Under the pieces are notes generated by a model. That model made no database searches. It saw only the letters and a list, made by a program, of their open reading frames with translations, and had not been told where the DNA came from. A program made the translations under genes and the position numbers. A DNA stretch of 64,000 nt from CAVRIA01 sp963721115 (lineage in GTDB: Bacteria > Desulfobacterota > Binatia > HRBIN30 > CADEER01): assembly GCA_963721115.1 (NCBI GenBank), contig CAVRIA010000006.1, forward strand, positions 372,001-436,000, written 5' to 3'. Shown piece after piece: positions 10,000 to 18,033 of the stretch. How positions within the stretch are numbered: the stretch's first letter is position 1; every line of letters begins with the position of its first letter.

Positions 10000-10235
10000 G
10001 AAGGTGCGCTCAACCTATCAGACCGATCTCGAAATGGTGAAGGGATTCCACCGAGCGGGCTGAAAAGGGGAGGCTCGATCGGCGAACGGGACGCAGCGGG
10101 GATCCGACGTCGCGCCGCCGACCTGGCCCTCCCGCCGAGTGCGGCCTGCCGCGTTCCGTTCTCCGTCCGCGTCGCCCATGGTAAGCTCCTGTGCCGTGGC
10201 GAAAGCTGCGGTTTCCGGGAAGGAGGAGGCGCGAC

Positions 10236-10472
10236 ATGGTGCAGCTCTACGACAAGGAAAGCGGTGCCCGCATCGGAGCGATCGGCGACGAGCAGATGCA
10301 GTTCCTCATCGACCAGTTGGAGGAGGAGTCCGAGAAGGACGACGACTACTACATCAACCGCGCGACGCTGGAGATGTTCGAGCAGCGCGGCGCCGACCCC
10401 GCCCTGGTGAAGTTGCTGAGCGCGGCGCTCGGCTCCCGCGAGGACATGGAGATCCGCTGGTCGCGTTCCTGA
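10236..10472 (+). CDS. small acidic protein of unknown function
   Basis: A 78-residue protein starting MVQLYDKESGARIG, placed at ATG 10236 because of a near-perfect AGGAGGAGG six bases upstream. It is rich in Asp/Glu (IDQLEEESEKDDDYYIN) and predicted mostly helical, with no signal peptide or membrane segment. I do not recognise the family with certainty. It precedes the sulfotransferase by 64 bp and may share its transcript. Confidence 0.7.
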   Translation: MVQLYDKESGARIGAIGDEQMQFLIDQLEEESEKDDDYYINRATLEMFEQRGADPALVKLLSAALGSREDMEIRWSRS

Positions 10473-10536
10473 TCCCGCGTGCTTCGATGGCTGCCCGTCG
10501 GGAATGCGGCGCCGCCTCCGGAGGAGAGCTCGCTCG

Positions 10537-11787
10537 ATGATCTCGGGGCGCACCGTCCCACCGCTGGCGATTCGCCTGATGAACGCCGCAGGCGGCCCGC
10601 TGCTCGCCGCGGGGCTGCCTGTGGTGCGGCTCGACGAGTCGAGGCTGCTGGAGCGGGCGGCGCGGAACGCCGAGCTGTCCGATTTCGGGGACGAGACGTT
10701 TCGCGAGCCGTTGCGGATTCTTCTCCGTTCCTTCGAGAGCGAGGCCCGCCTCACTCTTCTCGGCAGGATCATCGCCCGGACGGACATGGTCCGCCTGCTC
10801 GAGAACCGCCTGCGGATGACCGATGTTCGCAAGCGCCATCCGGAGATCGAGGAGGGGGAGATCCGGCGTCCCCTGTTCGTCGTCGGCCTGCCGCGCACGG
10901 GCACGACGATTCTCCACGAGCTCTTGGCGCACGATCCCGCCAACCGCGTGCCGATGACGTGGGAGGTACACCAACCCTGGCCGCCGCCGGAGCGGGCCAC
11001 CTACGAGACCGATCCGCGCATCGCGCGTGTCGAGAAGCACTTCGACGGCGTCGACAAGATCATTCCCGGCTTCAAGAAGATGCACCCCATGGGGGCGACT
11101 CTGCCGCAGGAGTGCGTGGCGCTGATGGCGCACGACTTCGCCACCATGATCTTCCACACCACGCACGACGTTCCGACCTACGAGGCGTGGCTGGAGGCGG
11201 AGGATCTGCGCTGGGTCTACGCGTCACACCGCCGCCAGCTCCAGTACCTGCAGTGGCGTTGCCCCGCTCGACGCTGGGTTCTCAAATCGCCGGGCCATCT
11301 GTGGGCGCTGGACAGCCTGCTGGCGGAGTATCCGGATGCCCGCATCGTGCAGACCCACCGCGATCCGCTCAAGGTCGTGGCGTCCCTCACGAGCCTCATC
11401 ACGCTGCTGCGCGGCATGGCCAGCAACCGCGTCGATCCGCACGCCATCGGCGCCGACTGGACCGCACGCCTCGCTGCCGGGCTGCAGAAGACGACGGAGG
11501 TGCGCGAGCGCGAGTGTCTCGGACTCGATCGCGTCTTCGACGTGCACTTCACACAGTTCATCGGCAACGAGATCGAGACCGTTCGCCACATCTACGACCA
11601 CTTCGATCTGGAGCTGACGGAAGAAGCGGAGCAGCGAATGCGCCGCTTCCTGGCTGCCAACCCGAAGGACAAGCACGGTACCCACCGCTACAGCCTCGCC
11701 GAAACCGGTCTCGACCCGGAGACCGAGCACCGGCGCTACGCCGCCTACCGGGAACGCTACGGCGTCGAGGCGGAGGAAGAGGCGTGA
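10537..11787 (+). CDS. sulfotransferase family protein
   Basis: A 416-residue cytosolic sulfotransferase transferring sulfate from PAPS to a small molecule. The 5'-phosphosulfate loop GLPRTGTT is at about residues 119-126. The 3'-phosphate-binding region is IVQTHRDPLKVVASL, and VLKSPGHLW lies between them. ATG 10537 is chosen because GGAGGAG lies just upstream; in-frame ATG 10504 lacks this. The length and the PTYEAWLEAEDL region fit the bacterial sulfotransferase group commonly found near steroid or lipid catabolic genes. The substrate is unknown. Confidence 0.85.
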   Translation: MISGRTVPPLAIRLMNAAGGPLLAAGLPVVRLDESRLLERAARNAELSDFGDETFREPLRILLRSFESEARLTLLGRIIARTDMVRLLENRLRMTDVRKRHPEIEEGEIRRPLFVVGLPRTGTTILHELLAHDPANRVPMTWEVHQPWPPPERATYETDPRIARVEKHFDGVDKIIPGFKKMHPMGATLPQECVALMAHDFATMIFHTTHDVPTYEAWLEAEDLRWVYASHRRQLQYLQWRCPARRWVLKSPGHLWALDSLLAEYPDARIVQTHRDPLKVVASLTSLITLLRGMASNRVDPHAIGADWTARLAAGLQKTTEVRERECLGLDRVFDVHFTQFIGNEIETVRHIYDHFDLELTEEAEQRMRRFLAANPKDKHGTHRYSLAETGLDPETEHRRYAAYRERYGVEAEEEA

Positions 11788-11871
11788 CCGCGGAAGAAAG
11801 GGCGTGAGCGGTGACCGGTCACTCTTTTGTCCGGTTGCAGGATGGCCGCGGATGGGGGTAGAAACGGGAGT

Positions 11872-11889
11872 GGCTAACAACTGTTAGCC
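11872..11889. promoter_or_regulatory. candidate operator palindrome, copy 2
   Basis: GGCTAAC-AACT-GTTAGCC, extendable to 9-base arms TGGCTAACA/TGTTAGCCA around a central AC. It ends directly before the AAAGGAGG ribosome binding site of the amidohydrolase gene at 11904, so bound protein would block transcription initiation or passage. It matches the palindrome at 363-380. Confidence 0.6.
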
Positions 11890-11903
11890 AAAAGGAGGTC
11901 GAC

Positions 11904-13139
11904 ATGACGGGGAACGGCAACGTGGAGCGGATCGTAGACGCGGACGGGCACGTGCTCGAGCACCCGACGGCCATGCTCGAGTACATTCCGGCCCGTTATA
12001 AGGATCGATGCTTTCACGTCGTGACGCGCCCGGACGGCAGCGAGTGGCTGCACTACAACGGTCAGGTGTCGAACGCGAACTTTCTGGCTCTGGCCGGCAC
12101 CGGGGGGCTGTCGCTCGAGGACCGGCTCCGCGCGCAGCGGGGCGAGCTCAAGTACAGCGAGGTGAAGCCGGGCGCCTACAAGCCCGCCGAACGGCTCACC
12201 GAGATGGCCTCCGACGACATTCAGCAGGCGGTGGTCTATCCGACCCTGTTTCTCGGCCTCGCCGGGTGCCGCGATCTCGACTTCGCGGAGGCGCAGGGCG
12301 ACGCCTACAACCGCTGGCTGGCCGATTACTGCCGGCACGCCCCGACCCGCCTCTTCGGCGTCGCGGTGATCGTTCAGAGCGACATCGAGCGCGCGATCCG
12401 CATGGCGAAACGGGCGAAGGAGATGGGGCTGGTGGGCGTGTTCCTGCGCCCCAACCCTTCCGTCGACGGCAAGTTCTTCTGCGATCCGGTCTACGATCCG
12501 CTCTGGGCCGCGCTGCAGGACCTCGACCTGACCCTCGGCTTCCACCCCTTCCTTGCCAACGACCTGCCGGGCGCCTGCCGCGACCTGGGGTTCGGCAGCT
12601 TCGTCGCTCCGGGGGCGCGCCCGATGTTCCCCGAGGGACAGGAGGAAGAGGCGAAGAAGTCGGGCATGGTCGGCATTCAGAACATCTTCTTCAGCCAGGC
12701 GCTGTCGAACGTGTTCGACATGCAGACGGCGCTCACCACGCTGATCTGCGGCGGCACCCTGGAGCGCTTTCCGCGCCTGAAGGTGATCTTCCTCGAGGCG
12801 AACGGCGGCTGGATCGTTCCCTGGCTCGAGCGCCTCGATCACCATCACGAGATCTTCCCGTGGGACGTCCCGCAGATGAAGAGCAAGCCGTCCGAGTACT
12901 TCAAGCGCCAGTGCTGGATCTCCTTCGACCCCGACGAGAGCACGCTGCGCTTCACCGCCGAGCACCCGCTGGTCGGTGCCGATCGCATCATCTGGGCGAG
13001 CGACTACCCGCACCCGGACGCCAAGATTCCCGGTGTGATCGCCGAGCTGAACGAGGCGATGGACGGCCTTCCCGCCGCCGCCCGGCAACGCATCCTCGGC
13101 CTCAACGCCGTCGAGCTCTACTCGCTGCCGGCGGCCTGA
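11904..13139 (+). CDS. amidohydrolase family 2 (TIM-barrel) enzyme
   Basis: A 411-residue member of the ACMSD/decarboxylase-type amidohydrolases. The metal-binding strand-1 motif is DADGHV near residue 14. A histidine occurs in LGFHPF and the catalytic aspartate in IIWASDYPHPD. These enzymes hydrolyse or decarboxylate ring or enol acids. A strong AAAGGAGG precedes the ATG. It heads a four-gene operon with a binding protein, a DUF35 protein and a thiolase-like enzyme. A relative with the same motifs lies at 37163. Confidence 0.88.
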   Translation: MTGNGNVERIVDADGHVLEHPTAMLEYIPARYKDRCFHVVTRPDGSEWLHYNGQVSNANFLALAGTGGLSLEDRLRAQRGELKYSEVKPGAYKPAERLTEMASDDIQQAVVYPTLFLGLAGCRDLDFAEAQGDAYNRWLADYCRHAPTRLFGVAVIVQSDIERAIRMAKRAKEMGLVGVFLRPNPSVDGKFFCDPVYDPLWAALQDLDLTLGFHPFLANDLPGACRDLGFGSFVAPGARPMFPEGQEEEAKKSGMVGIQNIFFSQALSNVFDMQTALTTLICGGTLERFPRLKVIFLEANGGWIVPWLERLDHHHEIFPWDVPQMKSKPSEYFKRQCWISFDPDESTLRFTAEHPLVGADRIIWASDYPHPDAKIPGVIAELNEAMDGLPAAARQRILGLNAVELYSLPAA

Positions 13140-13161
13140 CAGGAGAAGAGAGAGACGAGGC

Positions 13162-14256
13162 GTGCCCTCGAAGCCGCACGGCCGGGAGCTCGACCCGGTG
13201 AAGATCGGCTTTCTCATCGACTTGGACGTCGGTGTGAAGGCGAACTTCGTCGAGCCCTTCCAGCTCGCCTTCGAGGAGGCGTTCGAGCAGGGCGTGGTCA
13301 ACCGGCGCATCGAGGTGGTCGTCGAGGAGGCGTCGTCGCTGCCGCGGCGGTCGTGGACGATCGCGCGCGACGGCCTGCGCGGTCTGATCGATCAGGGCTG
13401 CATCGGCGTCATCGGCCCGCTCATCTCCGACAACTCCATCTCCCTGGCGCCGTACATCGACGAGTGGAAAGTCCCCGCTCTGACCTGGTGCGGCACCGAG
13501 CGCTATCACGGCGAGTACTGCTTCAATCTCGGCAACGGCGGCTGCGGGGAAGAGGGGCAGCTGATGGCCGCCTGGCTGAAGCGCCAGGGACACGAGCGGA
13601 TCGGCGTGTTCAACGAGATCTCGCCGAACGGCGAAGAGTACTTCCAGTACTTTCGCTGGGCCTGCGACGCGCTGGCGTTGAAGATCGTCCGTCTGGAGAC
13701 GATCACGCAGACGCCCGACGACCTGGAGGCCAGCGTCGTGGCGCTGCGCGACTCGGGCTGCGAGGCGCTGGCCTACATGGGGTACGGCTACCCGACCATC
13801 CTGATGGGCCCGATCTTCGCCCGGCTCGGCTGGAATCCGCCTCGCATCATGACCACGGCGTTTCAGTTCTGCTACGCGAGCGCCGAGTGGATGGCGGCGC
13901 TGGAGGGGTGGACGGGCATCGACCAGTACTGCGAGGACAATCCGCGCGTCGAGCCCTTCCTGGACCGCTTCGAAAAACGCTTCGGCCGCCGGCCGCACAC
14001 CAACACCGTGCCGTTGCTGTCCTACGACTCGGCGCGCGTCTACGCCGAGGCGATTCGCCGCGCTCCGATCCTCACCGGCCCGGGCATCAAGGCGGGCCTC
14101 GAGCGCCTGCGCTTCTTGCCCAGCGTCACCGGCGGCCCGCGCACGCACATCGGCGCCGGGCCGTACGACCACAAGATGTTCAAGGGCGATTGGCTGCTGT
14201 ACCGCCGGGTAGACGGCGGGCGGACGGTCTTCGCCGGCATGTTCGAGCCGGGATGA
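13162..14256 (+). CDS. periplasmic-binding-fold protein without signal peptide
   Basis: The 364-residue product has the two-lobe pattern of Leu/Ile/Val-type solute-binding proteins: VKIGFLIDLDVGVKAN, GVIGPLISDNSISLAPYID and LLSYDSARVYAEAI. The GTG start gives MPSKPHGRELDPVK with no hydrophobic leader, so it should be cytoplasmic. No ABC permease or ATPase is near. A ligand sensor like AmiC, or a substrate carrier for the operon, fits better than transport, but this is inference. The start site is moderately certain; AGGAGAAGAG lies about 11 bases upstream. Confidence 0.8.
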   Translation: MPSKPHGRELDPVKIGFLIDLDVGVKANFVEPFQLAFEEAFEQGVVNRRIEVVVEEASSLPRRSWTIARDGLRGLIDQGCIGVIGPLISDNSISLAPYIDEWKVPALTWCGTERYHGEYCFNLGNGGCGEEGQLMAAWLKRQGHERIGVFNEISPNGEEYFQYFRWACDALALKIVRLETITQTPDDLEASVVALRDSGCEALAYMGYGYPTILMGPIFARLGWNPPRIMTTAFQFCYASAEWMAALEGWTGIDQYCEDNPRVEPFLDRFEKRFGRRPHTNTVPLLSYDSARVYAEAIRRAPILTGPGIKAGLERLRFLPSVTGGPRTHIGAGPYDHKMFKGDWLLYRRVDGGRTVFAGMFEPG

Positions 14257-14325
14257 TCCGTTGACCGAACCCTCTCCGCCGGCGGCCCGTCGCGGCGGCG
14301 ACTCTCCCGAATCCGGAGCGATGGC

Positions 14326-14763
14326 ATGAGCGAAGCCGAGGTCCCCTTCCGCATCCTGCCCAGACTGAGCGACCGCAACCGGCACTTCTGGACCGGCGGC
14401 GAGCGCGGTGAGCTCTGTTTCCTGCGCTGCCGGGACTGCGGCTACTACGTCCACCCGCCGGTGCCGCTCTGCCCGCGCGATCACTCGAAGCGGCTGGCGC
14501 CCGAACCGGTGTCCGGGCGGGCGACGGTCGCGACGTTCACGATCAACCACCAGGCGTGGATGCCCGGCCCGCCGTTGCCGTACGTCGTCGCCATCGTCGA
14601 GATCGCCGAGCAGCCGAGCGTGCGCCTGACGACCAACATCGTGAACTGCCGCCCCGAGGACGTGCGCATCGGCATGCCGGTGCGCGTCGTCTTCGAGCAC
14701 CATCCGGACGCGGCCGGCGACGTGTGGCTGCCGCTCTTCGAGCCGGTCGAAGGGGAGGGTTGA
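14326..14763 (+). CDS. DUF35 OB-fold, zinc-ribbon acyl-CoA-associated protein
   Basis: A 145-residue protein with an N-terminal zinc ribbon (CRDCGYYVHPPVPLCPRDH, with a histidine or aspartate where the fourth cysteine usually sits) followed by an OB-fold (TVATFTINHQAW, PYVVAIVEI). DUF35 proteins pair with thiolase-like enzymes or acyl-CoA hydratases and bind CoA. The thiolase-like gene starts one base after this stop, so a two-protein complex is expected, as known for Ltp2 with the ChsH2 DUF35 domain. Confidence 0.88.
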   Translation: MSEAEVPFRILPRLSDRNRHFWTGGERGELCFLRCRDCGYYVHPPVPLCPRDHSKRLAPEPVSGRATVATFTINHQAWMPGPPLPYVVAIVEIAEQPSVRLTTNIVNCRPEDVRIGMPVRVVFEHHPDAAGDVWLPLFEPVEGEG

Positions 14764-14764
14764 G

Positions 14765-15964
14765 ATGGCTTCCGAGGAGATCCTCGAGCGGCGCGCCTGC
14801 ATCAGCGGCGTCGGACAGTCGGACATCGGCCGGCGTCTCTTCCGCGATCCCCTCGAGCTGACCCTCGACGCCTGCCTGGCGGCGATCGAGGACGCCGGGC
14901 TCAGCGTGGCCGACGTCGACGGCCTCTCGACTTATCCGGGGGTGATGTCCGGTCCGCCCGGGTTCAGCGGCGCCACCGCCGTCGAGGTGCACGACGCCCT
15001 GCGCCTGAAGCTCGGCTGGTTCGACTCCGGCATCGAAACCGCCGGCCAGCTGGGCTCGGTGTTCAAGGCCTGCCTCGCCGTCGCCGCCGGCCTCGCCAAC
15101 CACGTCGTCTGCTTTCGCAGCGTGTGGGAGGCCAGCGCCCAGGGCAGCAAGGGGCGGCAGGGCATCGGCGCCGAGGGCGGTGCCGACTTCCGCGCCAGCG
15201 GCCCGCTCGAGTGGAGCCTGCCGTTCGCAGCCCCCTCCGCCGCCGTGTGGATCGCCATGTTCGCGCAGCGCCACTTCCACCGCTACGGCACGACGCGCGA
15301 GCAGCTGGCGCAGATCGCCCTCAACGCGCGCAAGAACGCGGCGCTCAACCCGAAGGCGATCTACCGCGAGCCGATGTCGATGGAGGACTACTTCTCGGCG
15401 CGCCCGATCTCGACGCCGTTCTGCCTGTTCGACTGCGACGTTCCCGCCGACGGCGCCACGGCCGTCGTCGTCTCGCGCCTGGAGCGGGCGCGCGACCTGC
15501 GCAAGCCGCCGCTGCGCGTCGAGGCCGTCGGCACGGCGTTGCGCGGCCGGCCGTCGTGGGACCAGTTCGACGACCTGTCGACGATGGCCAACCGCGACGC
15601 CGCGGCGCAGCTGTGGACGCGCACCGACTTGAAGCCCTCCGACGTCGACGTCGCGGAGCTGTACGACGGGTTCAGCTTTCTCTCTCTCTCGTGGCTGGAG
15701 GCGCTCGGCTTCTGCGCGGTGGGGGAGGGGGGGCCGTTCATCGAAGGCGGGCAGCGCATCGCGCGCGACGGCGAGCTGCCGCTCAACACACACGGCGGCC
15801 AGCTCTCCGCCGGCCGGCTGCACGGCTACGGCTTCCTGCACGAGGCCTGCGTGCAGCTGTGGGGCGAGGGCGGCGAACGCCAGGTGGCGAACCGCCCGGC
15901 CGTGGCGGCCGTGGCGGCGGGTGGCGGCAACACGTGCGGGTGCATGCTGCTGACGCGGGTCTGA
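14765..15964 (+). CDS. thiolase-fold protein lacking the nucleophilic cysteine
   Basis: A 399-residue thiolase-superfamily protein of the lipid-transfer/SCP-x type, with LNTHGGQLSAGRLHGYGF near the C-terminus. Where ordinary thiolases have ACASG, this one reads IETAGQLGSV, so the acyl-accepting cysteine is missing. Together with the adjacent DUF35 gene this points to a retro-aldolase such as Ltp2, which removes a side chain from a hydroxyacyl-CoA, rather than to thiolysis. That function is inferred from the pairing and the missing residue. Confidence 0.82.
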   Translation: MASEEILERRACISGVGQSDIGRRLFRDPLELTLDACLAAIEDAGLSVADVDGLSTYPGVMSGPPGFSGATAVEVHDALRLKLGWFDSGIETAGQLGSVFKACLAVAAGLANHVVCFRSVWEASAQGSKGRQGIGAEGGADFRASGPLEWSLPFAAPSAAVWIAMFAQRHFHRYGTTREQLAQIALNARKNAALNPKAIYREPMSMEDYFSARPISTPFCLFDCDVPADGATAVVVSRLERARDLRKPPLRVEAVGTALRGRPSWDQFDDLSTMANRDAAAQLWTRTDLKPSDVDVAELYDGFSFLSLSWLEALGFCAVGEGGPFIEGGQRIARDGELPLNTHGGQLSAGRLHGYGFLHEACVQLWGEGGERQVANRPAVAAVAAGGGNTCGCMLLTRV

Positions 15965-16039
15965 GAGGAAAGAGCGTGACCGGTGACCGGTGCCCGGGCT
16001 TTGCCTATCAATTCGAGCCGTCGGTGCGACCGCCGAAGG

Positions 16040-16111
16040 TTGTCAAGTCGTTGGGTTGTTTGTTGTTGGTTCTCGAGGCTCCAACAACCAACGAATCAAC
16101 AACGAACAACC
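16040..16111. repeat. GTTGTTGG hairpin repeat, copy A
   Basis: GTTGTTGG-type arm at 16040-16069 faces a CCAACAAC-type arm at 16081-16111. It lies between two convergent genes (thiolase-like and glnS) and could end transcription from either side. Confidence 0.6.
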
Positions 16112-16148
16112 TGGCGGCGCGGTTGGGCGGATCGCGGGGCAAGCCCGG

Positions 16149-17884
16149 TCACGCCTCTTCCTTCTTCTCGATCCTCGCCCACGTATCGCGCAGGCCGACG
16201 GTTCGATTCAGCACCAGCCGGTCGGGTCGCGAGTCGCGCGAGTCGACGCAGAAGTAGCCCTGGCGCTCGAGCTGGTAGCGGCTTTCCGGCGCCGCGCCGG
16301 CCAGGCTCGGCTCCGCCTTGCCCCCGGTCAGGACCTCGAGCGAGGCGGGGTTCAGATCGTCCTTGTAGTCGCGGCCCTCCTTGCCGCCGGGATTCTCGGT
16401 CAGGAAGAGCCGGTCGTACAGCCGCACCTCGGCGTCGACGGCGTGCGCCGCCGATACCCAGTGGATGGTGCTCTTCACCTTGCGGCCGTCCGGCGCCGAT
16501 CCGCCGCGCGTGGCCGGATCGTAGGTGCAGTGCAGCTCGACGACCTCGCCGCCGCCGTCCTTCACGGCTTCGACGCAGGTGACGTAGTAGCCGTAGCGCA
16601 GGCGCACCTCACGCCCCGGGGCGAGGCGGAAGAACTTCTTCGGCGGGTCCTCGCGGAAGTCGTCGCGCTCGATGTAGAGGACGCGCGAGAAGGGGACCTG
16701 ACGCGTGCCGGCCGAGGCGTCCTCCGGGTTGTTCACCGCTTCGAGCTGCTCGACCTGGTTTTCGGGGTAGTTGTCGATGACGACGCGCAGGGGGCGAAGG
16801 ACGCACATGACGCGCGGCGCCGTTCGATTGAGGTCCTCGCGCACCGCGTGCTCGAGCATGGCGACGTCGACCGTGCTGTCGCGCTTGGCGACCCCGACGC
16901 GGGAGCAGAAGGTGCGAATGGAGGCCGGCGTGTAGCCGCGCCGGCGCAGGCCGGAGAGGGTCGGCATGCGCGGGTCGTCCCAGCCCTGGACGTACTTCTT
17001 CTGCACCAGCTCGAGCAGGCGGCGCTTGCTCATGACCGTGTAGTTCAGGTTGAGACGGGCGAACTCGATCTGCCGCGGCTGACTCGGCACGGGCAAGTTC
17101 GCCAGGATCCAGTCGTAGAGCGGGCGGTGGTCCTCGAACTCGAGCGTGCACAGCGAGTGGGTGATGCTCTCGATGGCGTCGGAGAGGGTGTGGGCGAAGT
17201 CGTACATCGGGTAGATGCACCACGTGTCGCCGGTGCGGTGGTGCGCGGCCTTCTTGATCCGGTAGATGGTCGGATCGCGCATGTTGATGTTGGGCGACGA
17301 CATGTCGATCTTGGCGCGCAGGACGTGCGCGCCTTCCTCGAACTCGCCCTTTCGCATGCGCTCGAACAGGTCGAGGTTCTCTTCCACCGAACGGTCGCGG
17401 TAGGGGCTGTCGCGGCCCGGCTCGGTCAGGGTGCCGCGGTACTCGCGGATCTCGTCCGGGCTGAGGCTGCAGACGTAGGCCTTGCCCTGGCGAACGAGAT
17501 CGATCGCGAAGCGGTGGATCTTCTCGAAGTGGTCGGAGGCGTAGAAGAGCTTGTCGCCCCATTCGAAGCCGAGCCAGCGCACGTCGCGCATGATCGAGTC
17601 GACGTACTCGACGTCCTCCTTGGCGGGGTTGGTGTCGTCGAAGCGCAGGTGGCAGACGCCGTCGTTCTCCAGCGCGACGCCGAAGTTGAGGCAGATCGAC
17701 TTGGCGTGTCCGATGTGCAGGTAGCCGTTGGGCTCGGGGGGAAGCGGGTGATCACCCGGCCGCCGTGCTTGTTCGCCTGGCGGTCCGCCGCGATGATCTG
17801 GCGAATGAAGTCGGCGGGCGGGCTCGCCGTTCTCTCCTTCGCGGCGGTCTCGTCGGCGCTGCTCTTTCCGGAACGGTCGTCCAT
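16149..17884 (-). CDS. glnS: glutaminyl-tRNA synthetase, one homopolymer frameshift
   Basis: Class I synthetase charging tRNA-Gln. The start is placed at 17884 (MDDRSGKSS). VITRFPPEPNGYLHIGHAKS is the HIGH region but is broken by a missing base in the six-G run at 17736-17741; restoring one base joins the two frames. Downstream, the catalytic region and anticodon-binding beta barrels are complete: MSKRRLLELV (MSK motif), RVMCVLRPLRVVIDNYP, TIHWVSAAHAVDAEVRLYD. The total is about 578 residues. Because it is essential in organisms that rely on it, a sequencing error is the likely explanation. Confidence 0.9.
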
Positions 17885-17961
17885 GCCTGTGCTCTCCTCG
17901 TACCCCGCAGGGCAGTCGCCAACTAGATACGCGACCGCGCAGGCGAAGGCGAGCCGTATCG

Positions 17962-18033
17962 GTCGTCGGCTGTTGGGGCGTTGGCTGTCGGGGTCAGCGA
18001 AACCCAACAACCAACAACCCGACAACCGACGAC
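17962..18033. repeat. GTTGTTGG hairpin repeat, copy B
   Basis: Arms at 17962-17993 and 18003-18033 both start or end with GTCGTCGG/CCGACGAC and pair almost throughout, with a loop of about nine bases. It abuts the stop codon of the first surface-repeat gene (18034), so it is placed to act as a terminator. Confidence 0.65.

Noticed and set aside
11811..15990. GTGACCGGTCAC palindrome at 11811 and GTGACCGGTGACCGG at 15976 bracketing the second operon
   Set aside because: Short GC-rich palindromes are frequent in such DNA, the second copy is not a clean palindrome, and the positions (after a stop each time) give no consistent regulatory logic.
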